Assembly (NCBI GenBank): GCA_028538565.1
Contig: JAPQWN010000006.1
Location: 67,630,984 to 67,694,983, forward strand
Reading direction: 5' to 3'
Length of the DNA: 64,000 bases
From: Umbellularia californica
Lineage: Eukaryota > Streptophyta > Magnoliopsida > Laurales > Lauraceae
In this document: in pieces, positions 1 through 13,006 of the stretch
Position numbering within the stretch: the stretch's first letter is position 1
How the letters are laid out: every line of letters begins with the position of its first letter
The notes under the pieces: generated by a model
The model's input: only the letters and a program-made list of their open reading frames with translations
Database searches by the model: none
What the model was told of the DNA's origin: nothing
Translations under genes and position numbers: made by a program

Positions 1-111
1 GTATTTAATTTATATATTTGCTTATAGAATTTGGAAATTGCTGGTATGCACATCAGTTTTCCTTTTTATTTCAATGGTGATGTTTGAAAAACCTCTTTTC
101 ACCCCATGTAG

Positions 112-3100
112 GTGGAGCAATTGCACAAAATATTTAAGCTTTGTGGATCACCTTCTGAGGATTATTGGAAGAAATCAAGATTGCCGCATGCAACCATTTT
201 TAAGCCACAACACCCTTACAAATGTTGTCTTGCTGAGGTGTTCAAGGAATTCCCTTCTCCGGCTTTAGCTCTTCTGGATGTCCTTCTAGCCGTAGAACCT
301 GAACAGCGGGGAACAGCAGCATCTGCACTTAAAAGCAAAGTAATTCTACGTCACTAATATTTTCTGCCTTAATTTCATTAAACATTTATGTCACTTTTGG
401 CAACCAAATCCTCAGGGAAAAGATATTTGCTTTTTTTCACACAGTCATGGAAAACCCACATTTGGCAAATGTAATTCTCTGTGGATTTGTGCCATCTGAG
501 ATCCTCATTTTTTGAGCATTTTCAGGTCCGACTCTCATAGGACGTGAAAATCCTCTGCTGAAAGGGAGAGGATATAAAATCCTCAAATCTGCAGATTCCT
601 CATCTATTACCAAACTTGACCTTAAGGAATCATACAAATATTCAATGAGGAAAGCTTTTTTCCAGGGGCAGTGAGGAATCCTCAAATCTGCAGATTCTTT
701 CCTGTTTTTAAACATAAACTTACTCTCATGTTATGCACCATGATCCCTTCTTTTGTTAACATTGAAGACATAGTCAAAATCTGGATTGTTCATTCAGCGG
801 ATCCAACTACAAGAGGACCATGAATTAAAATATCACAATCATTGAACCATCCTAACCATTTTAACATGAATGAAAAATTGTTGATTGTTCATATCTACAA
901 AGAAAATGTCTATTGCCCAGACAATAGAATTTGTCGAGTAAAGCAACCTATTGTCATTGGCCGAGCAATGGTGGATTGTATTTTCCACAGGATGTTTGGA
1001 TTTTCTTTCTTACGCTATTTGTACAGATTTGACACGGGAGTGAAGTCCCCATGATCTTTCATCTGCCTGAACTCACCACACAAGTTGAAATCAATCTGCT
1101 TGTTTGAAGCCTATTAGGAAGCTTGCAGTTGATTTGAACTTTTCTGTGCCGTATGTTTCCTTTTCTATCTTCTACCACCTTTTTTCTGCCCTCATTCTTG
1201 AGTTGTTGTTTTCAGTTCTTCAGAACAAGCCCTCTTGCCTGTGATCCTTCAAGTTTGCCTAAATACCCACCAAGCAAGGAGTTCGATGCTAAACGTCGGA
1301 ATGAAGAAGCTAGAAGGTATTCTATTTAACACCTTTTTACTTAATTTTAAGTTGTGTTGTGATGCGTCCAACCCACTTAAAAGAAATCAAACTAGGATCC
1401 TATTTGTTGATGCTGATTATAACATTTGATGGATCTGTTATCCAATCCTGTAAGTGCAATAGATGTCTGCACGACCTTACACACATTCGCATAACACCTT
1501 AACTATGTTCAGTGCTGCTTAATATTGAAATTTTGGACCAGATTTATGAGTTAGTCTTAATTCATTAACTTTCACGAAGTTTTTCCTGAAATAATACCAT
1601 ACTTTTCACAAGCTTTGTAGAATCTAAAAGTAAAAAAAACCTAAAATATTTTTAAAATTGTCTTCACTCCTTTTTTTTAAATAGAAGGAAAAACTTTCCA
1701 TGTTTTTACCATATTTATTCTCTATCCATCAATCCAATGATTATTTAACCAAGATTTTCAGAATCCTAATGTAACATAATATTTACCTACAGGTGACAAT
1801 ACCAGTAACAGATTTCATGATAATTAGAAATGCTGCTTGATATTAGCAGCAATGTTTGATGAGTTGTTGATCATTAGTTTCACCATTTGACACTGCAAGT
1901 TGAATGTAATCCTCTTTGGTCGGACAGTTCTTTTAAATATGTGTTTCTCCTTCTGACAATACTCTATTGCATACACTCATTTTCAATTGAAAACTATATA
2001 AAGTATTTTAATTATTTTACTTCTTTATCAAGGGATTACTCAGAACCTGCTCCTAAACTGTTCCCTCTGTGGTCTTGATTCTGAATGGTTTCCTTTGTGG
2101 TCTCGAGTTATTACACTAAATCCTTGCTATTAAACTCTACTGATGATACTTAAAATGATAATTCATAAAAGGACTAGTGTTGAAAAAATTATCCCCATCC
2201 TCCATTTTCACTTTCTCTATCCTCTTTGCTCATTTATGAGAAGACATTTATACCTTTTATGACACTTACCGAAAGAAGACACATTAGTTTTACTAGTTGG
2301 AGATAGTGAACCAGTTTGGGTTTATGCAGGCAGATCTACTAAAGAAGTCATATTCCTATTATGAAAACTCATGAAAAAAGTAGATTTCATTGATTTATAG
2401 AACAAAGGCGCGGAACAAATTAATTTGGCGGACATCGATAAAAGAACTGAATTTTAGTGGTTATATGACATTATGCAAGGCATTTTTATTTATTTTTGAA
2501 TGTCTACTTTTATTAAACAAAACAAGCAGTACAAGAGGTGAGTATTGACAAACAAACAAGAGAAAAAATTATGCAAGACATGAAAGGGCAGTTATGAGTG
2601 AGAATTTTGCATTGGATTGCACGAAGGGTCTTCTTTGAGCCCCTAATGGCCCAGACAACTTAATAGATGATATCTAAGATAAAGGTTTACAGTTAATACA
2701 ATACTCATTAGTCAGGACTCTCTGTAGGGAGCATCTAAGTTCCCAATTAGATTTGGATTGCACAATGAGTATACTTTGAGCCCCCATCAGCCGTGGTTAT
2801 GGACAACTTAATGGTAGCAATCTAAAATAAAGAGAAGGTTTCTTGGTGGAGAAGTGCCTTACAACCTAGTGGCAAATAGGCATCTCACCTTTGAAGCTGC
2901 CCAGGGACCGATCCCTGGGGGGGTGTAGTCTCGTTCTAGTCTTCCCACCAGTAGTTCATAGTAGGTGAAAAAAAAGTAGGTGTATGTTATTAATAGACAA
3001 TAAGATCATCATCATCATCATCTTCAAACCCTTGTCCCAACTATGTTGTGGTCGCCTGCATCACTTCTTCTTCTCCTTGCTAACCTTTCAAAGCCAAATC

Positions 3101-6100
3101 CTAGGATAGGTAGCAATTCTTCAGATCTATCCTTACTACTTCCATCCATGTCTTCTTTGGCCTAACCCTTCCCCTTGGTGGGCCATTAGCCTACATAGAA
3201 GTTTTCCTCAATGGCGATTGCTTACCTGCATTGAACTCGTCCAACCCATCTCAAGTGAGTTTGTCTTAATTTATCACTTATTAATGGTACCCCTAAATGC
3301 TCCCTAAATGGCTTATTTCTCATTCTATCCCTTGGGTCACCAGAAGTCGCAAAGTCAACCCTAGATAGATGGATAGGGCATTGATGATGACAAAAACCTC
3401 GAATAAACCAGTGAGGAAAGACATGATAGATTATGGAATTGGAGAGAACATGGTTTTAAATAGGGTTGTGTGGAAAAGTAAAAGTCACAAAAGTCGATGC
3501 TAAAAAGATGGGTTAAGGTGTTGAAATTATCTAGACCAAAAGCAACTCATGCACAACTCTCACAACTCCAAAGCAAGGAATATGTTGGCAAAATCTGTTC
3601 TAATTACTGTGATCACATTTCTCTGGCTGTGTCAATCTCATATTTTTTATTTGTCCGGTTATTTGTATATATCTGTTTGAATATTCTCTTTTATCAGCTA
3701 ATGGAAAATCATGTTTTCTTTAAAAGATCATGGAACCAACATACTTGCAGTGTGCTTTAATGATTTTGAAATGATACTCAGGCAAAGAGCAGCTGCTGCA
3801 AAAGGACGTGGATCTGCATCCACAAGAAGGGAACCAAGACAATCTAAAGCAGTGCCAGTAATAGATGCTAATGCCGAACTACAACCATCATTACAGGTAT
3901 TCCATTTTTCTTGCTCTTCAACTTGAGTTTATGGTGTTCATATCTTCTTTCCTCACAAGAACTTGTGATGCGGAGAAAGATCTTTCTAAATTTCACCAGA
4001 ATGAATACCTTTTGTAACATCAATCAATCACGATTTTGTGGTACTGATAAAAAAACGATTACCTGGAATTCCTGAAAATAAAGAAATACTATATTACAAA
4101 ATTTAGGAAGCAAATATGTATGCCAATAATCCTAAGAACAAAATATCTGGAAAACATCTAAATCAGCAATGACCTTCCTGACTGAAAAATAAATTTCAAG
4201 AGTGCAGTGACAAGCTCACTTGTAAAATTACTTGTACTGACGGTAGATAATGTGAATTTTAATACTTCTGTTTTTATTGGTAAAATGGCTTGAACCCACA
4301 AACTGAAGGTTGCAACAGTGAGCAACTAATGTGCCACCCACAGGCTCTTGTCAAATTTAAGTACTTATTACAAATCCATGTAATCCTTCATTTGTTGATT
4401 AAAATGTTCTTGGTTTAAATTTAAAAATAGTTTATCTGTATAGAATATGTGCCTAGTTGACGTCACCATATATTTTTGAATTGATTATTATTCAAAGCTT
4501 AAAGAATAGAACAGTCTTAAGAAATGTTCTGCTGATTCTTGAGTTGTGTTCTGCCGGATCAATGAGATCAGTTTTAGCAAGTGCATGTGATGAGGATTTA
4601 AAGGTGTGTTTAAACTATTGAAGGCCCCTTCTAATTGGACTAGAACAATAGAAATCAAGTCAAAACCAATGGGTGGCGTGAGTATCCATTTACAAAGCAT
4701 GATTATTTAAAATGTTCTTAAAATCTGCTTTTGTCCCCTGCTAAACTAATGGGTGGTTTTCGCTCCTGAATACCATGCCAAAGCACCAGTTTTAGTGCAA
4801 TTGATTTAATGAATGTTTCTTTGCCAATTAAAAATGCCCAATGTTTTTTCTGATGCAGAAGCAACTGGCACCTCCAAACCATAAAAAAAACAGCCAGAAA
4901 TACAATCCCCAAGAGGATGTTGAATCGGGTTCTTCCATTTATCCTCCAAGGGGAGCTGCACATAATGGCATCTCTCATTCTGGTCCATTGATCCACCCTG
5001 GTGCATTTGGATCCTCATGCAATAAGAAGGTAAAGGACGAGAAGGTTCAGATGGCTTTTGGTCAAGAATTTGGTTCTTCAAGGGGTTATATGCAGAATTC
5101 TTATACAGCTATGAGCAATAATCACGGAGAGAATAGTACTCGGCCAGAGAAGGGATTGAACAGAAAATACAATCAGGCAAAAGTTGTCGACACCTCTGAA
5201 AAGCAGGAATGGACCCACCATTTGCTGGATAGAACATCCTCTTCACATAAGAAGAGCGACAGGATGGATGGGAAGAAATCTACAACCGTAAGTGGTTTCT
5301 TAAGTGCTTTGCTATTTTCAGTTGAATCCTTTTGCTTTTATTCATGGAACCAAAAGCTTTGGAATCCTATATTGCTTTCAGTGGCATCAAAGCTTTAATT
5401 GATCTGTCAGTTTGAGTTTCTGCTTCTTCACTTCTATTAAGGTTGTGTTATCCCACTTCACAAGCTAACATGTTTCAGTTCTATTTCTAACTATTCATTC
5501 GAAGTTATTCTGGAACTATGGCTCACAAAATGTCAGGATTAAAAAAAAAAAAAAAAAAAATAGAAATGGGTTATGGGCATATAAGCATTAAAAGCAAATA
5601 TGTAGGTAGCTATGATTGGACATAGATATGTGCAGTAAGTATACTGCATTTTGATCAGATAAGGCTTCGATGACGATATCTGGCCATACCCCACATCAGT
5701 ATACATGAATCTCTGAAGCCTGGTATACGTTTAAGTTGTTGACATAAAAATTGTTTATTGAAGGATGCCAAGGGTACAATAAAGTGGCTTTGAATTTCCC
5801 TTTTAATGCATGTGGCATGCATATTTAATGTGCTATTGGTTTGTGTGTGCATGTGTGTGGGGTGTTTGCATGCTTGCAAAACTGACTGGGCCCTTGATTC
5901 AATGGCGAATGGGTACAGTAAGGCAGTATTCACTCCTAGGTCCTTCTATATCAAACCTGCCATTGTTATTGTTGGTGGTCCCCTTTAGAAGCTGTTTTTT
6001 ATTTTTATTTTTTTCTACTGAAAGCTACAAATTCCCTTTCAGATTGTTTAAGAGAATGTTTTTTTTTGGAAGGTTAAAAACAGAGGAATATTTGACTTTC

Positions 6101-6309
6101 AGGGTTGTGGCTCTAAGAAGAACAGAATCCACTACTCTGGGCTATTGGTTCCCCCAGGAGGGGACATTGACGACATGCTCAAAGAGCATGAAAAGCAAAT
6201 CCAGCAAGCTGTACGCAAAGCACAAGTTGATAGAAGCAAGAGGAAAAAAAACTGCAGTGAGAAGTCCCAATTTGAAGCGCCACTCGTCCCTGGGAGGAAT
6301 GGCAGTTGA
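112..6309 (+). CDS. CDK-like Ser/Thr protein kinase, 3' part (partial gene)
   Basis: This is the C-terminal portion of a plant CDK-like kinase of the IBS1/CDKC-related group; the catalytic core lies beyond the left edge. Exons joined by GT/AG sites are 112-339, 1216-1316, 3782-3896, 4859-5287 and 6103-6309, all phase-consistent. The first encodes VEQLHKIFKLCGSPSEDYWK and the end of the kinase fold (LLAVEPEQRGTAASAL), i.e. kinase subdomains X-XI. The second gives PLACDPSSLPKYPPSKEFDA, a hallmark of this family just after the kinase domain. The last exon holds the conserved tail RIHYSGLLVPPGG...DDMLKEHEKQIQQAVRKAQ, then a TGA stop. The middle is Ser/Asn-rich and low-complexity. Family members are predicted nuclear or membrane-associated kinases; the exact role is unknown. 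Introns of 0.8-2.5 kb carry MITE, SINE and LINE remnants. The reading frame is intact in every visible exon, so the gene is probably functional. Confidence 0.88.
392..720. mobile_element. Foldback MITE-like repeat in kinase intron
   Basis: It begins TTTTGGCAACCAAATCCTC and contains inverted matches such as GAGGAATCCTCAAATCTGC and a terminal ATTACCAAACTT. The same arrangement (TTTGGCAACCAAATCCTC ... GTTGCCAAACATG) occurs at 14,641-14,977 and 33,544-33,852, so this is a dispersed family. This copy looks rearranged, with two right-end-like segments, and no clean target duplication was found. Confidence 0.45.
2858..3003 (+). mobile_element. tRNA-derived SINE-like repeat
   Basis: The sequence has a plausible pol III A-box region (ACCTAGTGGCAAATAGGCATC, positions 2870-2890) and, about 35 bp later, a B-box-like GGACCGATCCC. 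It ends in a (ATC)n tail. This order is typical of plant tRNA-derived SINEs. No family was identified and no target duplication could be fixed, because the tail abuts another repeat. Confidence 0.4.
3004..3400 (-). mobile_element. RTE-type LINE 3' end remnant
   Basis: Read on the minus strand, this segment resembles the C-terminal end of RTE-type reverse transcriptases (LRWVGRVQCR ... degenerate GRGRPKKTW-like region) and ends near a (GAT)n tail. The terminal block CTTGTCCCAACTATGTTGTGG matches the corresponding block CTTTTCCCACTAGGTGGGG of the clearer RTE tail at 63,333-63,600. Several stops and frameshifts are present, so it is a fossil inside the kinase intron. Confidence 0.5.
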
Positions 6310-7116
6310 GATGTCTGTAGAGCAACTAATGCTTGACAATGCTGGTTTTGAAAACTACAACAGATGACAATCAGATGTTCTCCAGATGTCCACTGGAGCT
6401 GCGCCGTTTGTTCACTGCATCTATCAGTGGCTGGCTTTCTCATCACCAATTGGAGGCGGACTCTCTTGGTACAGGCTCCATCAAAATTTAATACCATTTG
6501 CAAAGTTGGGCTTCAGGTTCACTGACAATATGTCGGTATTATGCCTGGGTTTAAGTTAGTCTAGGGCAAACATTTGATTCAGAATTTATATAGAGATCGA
6601 ACATTTCGGAAACTTGTTATGCTTAGGATCTACAACTGTTACTGACTTCTAACTGGCACTAAATACAATGCAGTTATAACTAGGAGATGGGTTTAGGGAG
6701 GATGAGAGAATTTGAGGCCTTTTTGTCTTAATGCATCTAGTGGCAGAGGATTTGTGTAAACTTGATGGGTTTGATGAACTGCACAGCACCCCCAAGGAGC
6801 AAAATGTGTATATGGTGTGGCAGGATATATGATTGTTCCAAGCGGCTCCAACTTCTTCACTGACAAATGATTGTATCCTCCAAAGCTAACATTCTTGTTT
6901 TGACTCGAATGAATTTATATGAAATTTGACTTTAATTCTTAGAATACTAAGATTGCAATTAACTTCTCAGTCAGTGTAATGCAATGTAATGCAAACTTTT
7001 GCACATTTAGCAGAAGAGAGTACTTGCCGCGTTTGTAAATATCATTTATATGCCCAAACCAGAACCAATGTTACTCCCATGCCATTTTGTAATATTTATG
7101 AAGAATATTAATAAAA
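6310..7116 (+). other. Probable 3' UTR of the kinase gene
   Basis: About 800 bp follow the kinase stop with no credible ORF. An AATAAA hexamer lies at 7110-7115 in an AT-rich context and is a plausible polyadenylation signal. The UTR end is inferred, not demonstrated. Confidence 0.4.
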
Positions 7117-7992
7117 ATGAGAAAGTTACATATAACCACAGGAGTTTTATTTTTTATTTTTTTATTTTTTAACTACATGAATCTTTGAACAATGTTACTA
7201 ACCACTTTCAATCTGAAAATATCAGTCAACCACCTTGACCAGCAGTGACTTGCTAATTTTAGATCAATCTGTGAAATCCACTTAATTTTCCCCAAAGGGA
7301 TAATGTTTTCCTATGATCTGGTCTAATACCTATAAAGTTGGTGTTGATAACATGAAAAAGACCAACAAATCAAAGTTTAATTAGGACTAATTCCCTAATT
7401 TTAATTAGAATAAGGCCGGGTTTTAGAAAATCATTACCTGCTAATGATGAAATATGCCAGCTTTTCATCAACAGGTCAAAAATTAGCAAGATCAGGTGGT
7501 TCTGGGATTTTTAAAAAGAAAATTCATGCTTTTCTGGATTTTTTTTTATACAAGAGACTCGAACCCATGCATGCACATTTTTTAATTATCGCCATATCTT
7601 GATTTTATCATAAATCTTTTGCTCTTTATGCAACAATTAGAAAATACAGCTACATCATTGTGAAATCACCAACAAATGCTGTGATAATATCACAATATTT
7701 TGAAAATATGACCAAGATTTGACACTGGGTCTAAGCATGACAAAAATGATAGAATGAACCTGTGTATACATTCCTCTCCAGTCACCAAAACCAAAACACC
7801 TTTTGTTACTGATCAAATGCTAAAGTAACCTGATTTTCAAGTGTAGAAGATAAACTATCACCAAACCCCAGCCTTATAGACATTTCCTGTTAAGATATTA
7901 AGTACAGAAAAAATGATAGAAGGATAATGAGGATGCTATCATAGGTTTAGTAAAAGATTCTGGCAATGTTATGTTTCATATATCATGCACAT
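7117..7992. other. Intergenic spacer between convergent genes
   Basis: AT-rich DNA lies between the kinase (+) and DUF179 (-) 3' ends. I see no coding potential or clear mobile element; part of it is probably the 3' UTR of the DUF179 gene. Confidence 0.4.
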
Positions 7993-10900
7993 TCATGACC
8001 CATCTTGCTTGGGCTTCCTGATCAGCTCTGAATAATGACCACCCATCAGCTGCAAGATCTCTTCCCACAAACCTAGCGAAGAATCTGCAGTCCCCTCAAT
8101 CATAAGCTCAACACTACAAGCAGCAACAATCCAGTAACCCATTTCTATCTCTTCTCTCAACTGATCCATCTCCCATCCTGCATACCCAACAAAGAATCTG
8201 AAATCTTGAGGCCTAAGCACCCCTTTCTTCACTAGGCCCGCAGCTTCATCTAAGCCGTCTCTAGCACCGCAACAGAGACCTGGGATCACCTGAACAAACC
8301 CAGGGAGAGGATCACTGTTCTCGGTCTTCAACAAGAACATGCTCGCATCGAGGGGCCCACCAAAATACAGAGAACAGTTTGCTAAGGTGGTTGCAAGATC
8401 AAGATTGGATGGGTTCATGTCTTTGATTTTCTTATGAAGTGGACGATTAATGATAAGCCCAAAAGGGCCCTCTCTTGGATCTCTGGTTCCTGGTCTGAGG
8501 AGAAGAACAACACTCCTTTGAAAGGCACGAACATCATCGAGTTTGTCGGTAGCAACTAGGACACAACCAGCCTCCGTTACAGGAATTGAGTGGGCCCACT
8601 TCGAGCCAAGAACATCATCTTGAGAGAGAGTGCCCTGTGTAGCAGCATCAGCAATCAGCATGCAATGGCTGTGCCTGGATGGAAGTCTATTTAAAAGAGA
8701 GTGCCCTATAAAAATCATTGTCAAGTGTCTATTTTACAGTGAGGCACACCATGTGATATTCAACAATCTAAATTTTCAAGTGTCATTGTCACTTGTCTGG
8801 GAAGGCTAAATGAAGCAAGTATCCAGCTGAAGGTGGATGTGACAAAGGTAAAAAAAATGTTCAGCAGTATCTCCACCTTCAGATTTAGATAGGCACCATC
8901 ATGTAGTTATTAGAATATAGTTGAATTCAAATATTAAAATATTAGGCAGGTCAAGAAGCACTCAACTCTCTTTTTCTTCAATTTCCAAGAGAAACAGTTA
9001 TATTATGGGCCATTATAAATTAGACAAGAAAAATGAGAAAGACCCAAACTATTCAAGAAAATAGTTCTCTTTGCGAAATGACAAAATGAAAATAATCAGA
9101 AATTTTAGCAAATGGGCATCCCTTCTTCCCACTTGATTTGATGAATCCTTGGTAATTTTTTCTTCTAAAAGTTTGTATTCCGTAGACTCTCTTTGATCAT
9201 ACGTCACTTATGGCAGCATGCCAGCACTAGTGCAGTCGAAACTCAATACTTTTTCATATGCTTGAACAAGGTTATCTCCAAAGAAGTCCTCTAATTCACC
9301 CCCTAACATTTTCTAAATCCATACAAAACAAAATAAATAAAAAGTGATAGACAGAACACAATGACCATACTTTCAAGGATGTTGAAATGTTTCATTTAAG
9401 TTGCCGTAGTAAGGGTTGTGTATGTCAAAGGAGAGGTTGGATAGAGTGACATATGCACTGCTGATGGAGTGTGCTTGTTTGCCTATGAAGTAGCATTTTG
9501 GTTACACCTGCAGTTGGATCCCTTAAGCTGAATCGATCACTCCCTTGGTAATCCAGGTTCAACATGGAAGTGGGGAAGTTGTCTCAGATACTGATGAATA
9601 AATCAATTAAAAAGTTTTTCCACCCTTGTGGCAATCTGCACACCTCTAATGAAGTGAGCAGACTGACTTGAGTAGAGACACCCGCAGGAGTCGGATAGTT
9701 GGGTTAAGGGGAAGAAGCCATTGAACTTGTTCAAGGTGACCCAACAATGCTCTGTAGAGGGATGCAGATTCCATGACTGATTTGCTTGATCATTGAGAGT
9801 CTGTAAAGAATCTTTTGTAGTCTTTTTGCAATTTACAGTTTTGTAATTTTTTTGTAATTGATGGCTTTGTGCCGTTTTCAAATAAAATCGCTATTACCAA
9901 TTGAAAAAACCTTGGATATTTCCTGGTCCTGAAACTGAAAGTTTTCCACATACCTGTTCCCTACCCACATATGTTGCCCTGAGAGTTCGCCAGTCCAGAT
10001 TTGCATGATGGGACTTATGGGTGGCAGCATCCTCAGATCTAGAGTTGTACAAGGAAGGGTTTATTAGCTCAGGACCATCTTCGTTGGGAACAGATTGCTC
10101 ATTACTTCCTGAAATAAGCATCACGTACAACAGCATATCAGAATTCAGAATGGAGCAAATAATCCAGATTTGCTAGATTTTAAAAAGTCTGGCTCAAATC
10201 TTACAATGTAAGTCAAGGTTCTGTGTAACCATGTCGTCTTGAAAAAATGCCAATAGCCATATCTTAACGTATGGGATAGTGGGAGTTCAATCAATAGCAC
10301 AGTTAGCAGGTGCTCTGCCACAACAATGAGGTTCTGGGTTCAACGCCCATTAGCAACCAAAAAGGTAATGTTAATCTTAGTAATTCGCTCATGCTTGAGC
10401 CTTCTTGGTACTCACTACTCACACACTGTCCAATTGAATGTTCAATTCTTTTTGGGCTTAGTTCTATCATATAGCCCTCTGTTGGTTTAAATGAAAAGAC
10501 AATGTCGAAAATGTAGTGATCTTAAACAGCATAGTGGAAAGGCCGCACAATCTCTAATTTTAAAGGCTTCATTGGAGACTGCTGTCTTTCATTGTGGCTG
10601 CATTTGGCCCTATATTAAAATTTTGTCTGGTGCATATTTCCACATTTCTACTTGGCTCTAGAGAGAGAAAAACGAAGGTGAAATGTACTTTTAACCCATA
10701 TCATTTTAATCAAAGATATACCCTATTTTCATGTAATTAAGCTGGTACATTTCCAAGGAAATACAAGTAAACAAACACAAAAGCGTCTCAATGATTTTAT
10801 TGGATATGCACTCCAAACATACTTAATTTTCAAAAACTACAAAAACCAAGAAGTTTCTACAGTATTTTCCACACATTATATTTTCTGCCCCTCCTTGTCC

Positions 10901-11899
10901 AGTGCTTATTTCCTTTGAAACTAGTGCTACAAACCAACAAGAGAAATAAATGGTAAAATGGGTAAATTTTACTTAATTTCTGTGCTCTATATTTTTAAAT
11001 GCAGCAGGTACTTTCCCCTCTATTCCAAGGCATCTAAATAGCCCTGAAACAGATATTCAAACAGGAAATTCATAGATCCCATAAAAAAATATCATCAGCA
11101 AAAGAGAGATTCTAACTAAGCTCTAAAGGTGTGTTGGGATGATCAGTGGACTAACAAGACTTGGTCAATGACCCATCATTTTCCAAGTAAAAACGTCAGT
11201 TGTCTTCCTAAAGTTCACAACTTTATCAGCTATTGTAATTGTTATTGTTCCAATTCCAAGAAATGAGCAAATCACAATTTGAAAATTGGAACTGGCTACT
11301 AAGTCTACTCAAGGGGACCAGGTTGGACATTTCTGTTTTGCAAATTAATTATCAGAATCTTCAGAATCTATAACAGTTACATATCCAAACTCTTTCTACA
11401 CAAAACCACAGAACATATTACAATTCTAGTAGCAGAAGTAACTAAATTCAAAACAATAAAAAATGCAATTCAACACTTCAAAAACAATCCCCTAAAGCCC
11501 ATGAGCAATCAAACTAGCAACAGCTGAAAACTAAATGAAAAATCAAGAAAACCACAGACCCAATACCAATTCAACTCTAGAAACAAGGAAAACACCATAA
11601 AAATGATAAAAACCAAGAAACCCAGATACAATATAAGGAAGAACTTCACCTGAAGACGATGAATTCTCATCGTTCTTCTTTCCCGTCGCTTTCACAACTA
11701 TGGGTCTGTAAGAAGAGCACCTGAATTTCAAGACCCTGATCTCAGAAACCTTTCTATGTCCATTTCTAAAAAGACCCATCTTTCCTGAATCACAAGAAAA
11801 GGGCGTTTCCAGCCATAGATTTCTCTGCGGAAAAGAAGACTTTTTTGAAGTGAAGAGGCCGAGCTTTCTGTTGTTGAGATTCAGAGAGCAGAGATCCAT
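7993..11899 (-). CDS. DUF179/UPF0301 (AlgH-like) protein, plastid-targeted
   Basis: Three exons on the minus strand join in frame: 11899-11650, 10108-9954 and 8634-7993, giving 348 residues. Exon 1 encodes a basic, Ser-rich N-terminus (MDLCSLNLNNRKLGLFTSKK...) that looks like a chloroplast transit peptide. Exon 2 carries a linker with DWRTLRATYVGREQ. Exon 3 holds the whole UPF0301 domain: GCVLVATDKLDD, VVLLLRPGTRD, GPFGLIINRPL, LYFGGPLD, FRFFVGYAGWEMDQLREEIE and LWEEILQLMGG. Length and architecture match the plant members of the family. Bacterial homologues include YqgE/AlgH; no biochemical activity is established for the plant proteins. Introns of 1.5 and 1.3 kb separate the exons. The start is the first ATG of exon 1, and an in-frame extension in intron 1 was discarded in favour of the GT donor. 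Confidence 0.9.
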
Positions 11900-13006
11900 G
11901 GCCCTTCTGAAATGGGTGTTGAAGAATTTGACGATTTGAGAAACCGATTTTCGGAATTATGGCCTCGGACGCGACGATTGCAAGAAAAGGATAAACTATA
12001 ACTTCAATGAACTGTTACTACCTACCCAAAAAACATATAAGAAAACACTACAGCTATCTCGGATAAGAGTATGATAGTGTCCATATTAACCGTCCATGTG
12101 GCATTCACTTTACAGTGCTGACATGTTGATACTAATGTGGCTCAATTTATAAAGATAAAGAGAACTTCTTGCAGCTTCGATGGCAGCAAGGCCCAGCTGA
12201 ATGTCCAAGAATCTGTAGAAGAGCATATCCAAAATATCATGTTTTCCTTTAAATTTTTTTGATAAATATTAAAATTTTGGCCCTGTAAAAGTTTGAACTT
12301 GTGTGTAGATTTAAGCATTTTTTATATTATCAAATAAGGTGGTTGAGCCCTTGAGAGACGCGACTTACCCCAACACGCAGACGAGCGTAACGGTTGCACA
12401 TGCAAGGGAGAGACTCTCGGTTAGAGATCAAATATTAAGCACTGGGGTTAGAATAGGACTCCCTTTATTATTATGGTTTTTATGTTACTCAATCTTTATT
12501 ATCACAATGTAAGCATAGTAAGCATACGTAAAAATAGACCTGAAAAGTACGACTGATTTGAGGATTTTGTTTAAGATAGACCGTAATGGAGAAATAGAAT
12601 TCATGCATCTAAACCCAATATAATTAGGACAAGGCTTTAATGATGATGATGATGATGATGATGATGGAAATCTCAACTCAAACGCGAACTAAAAAATTCA
12701 ACATTTGCAGGGAGGCAAGATAGAGTGTAATTGGTCAGGTTGATGGGTCAACTAAAAAGAGTGGAAGTAACATTTGTTAATCAAGCTATGGATGCCAACA
12801 TGAACATAATCTGAAAATGAGAAAGTTCAACTGAAACTCTAAATCTCTCTCTTAACATGATCAAATTGGGTTGGCAGATTAGATAAAGAATTGTTAATCT
12901 TGTCTAGAACATTAAAGTTTCAAATCTCTATAGAGTAAATTGAATTGAGTGTTGAACCCGATTCCACTCTATCCTTCTGTCTTGAACGACCAGAATTCAT
13001 GTTGTC
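11900..13006. other. Promoter side of DUF179 and spacer
   Basis: No coding region is seen. The segment includes the upstream region of the DUF179 gene and a trinucleotide microsatellite (TGA/ATG)n at about 12,640-12,666. A GC-richer stretch near 12,350-12,420 is unassigned. Confidence 0.4.

Noticed and set aside
437..715. 92-codon minus-strand ORF in the first kinase intron
   Set aside because: It lies within a foldback MITE-like repeat whose related ORF also appears at 14,764-14,970; it is a repeat artefact.
4262..4345. SINE-like A and B boxes on the minus strand
   Set aside because: GGTGGCACATTAG and GGGTTCAAGCC have about the right spacing, but no tail, family match or target duplication could be found.
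10280..10440. Possible tRNA-derived SINE in the DUF179 intron
   Set aside because: A TAGCACAGTTAGCAGG / GGGTTCAACGCCC pair is suggestive, but boundaries and tail are missing, so it was not listed as a feature.
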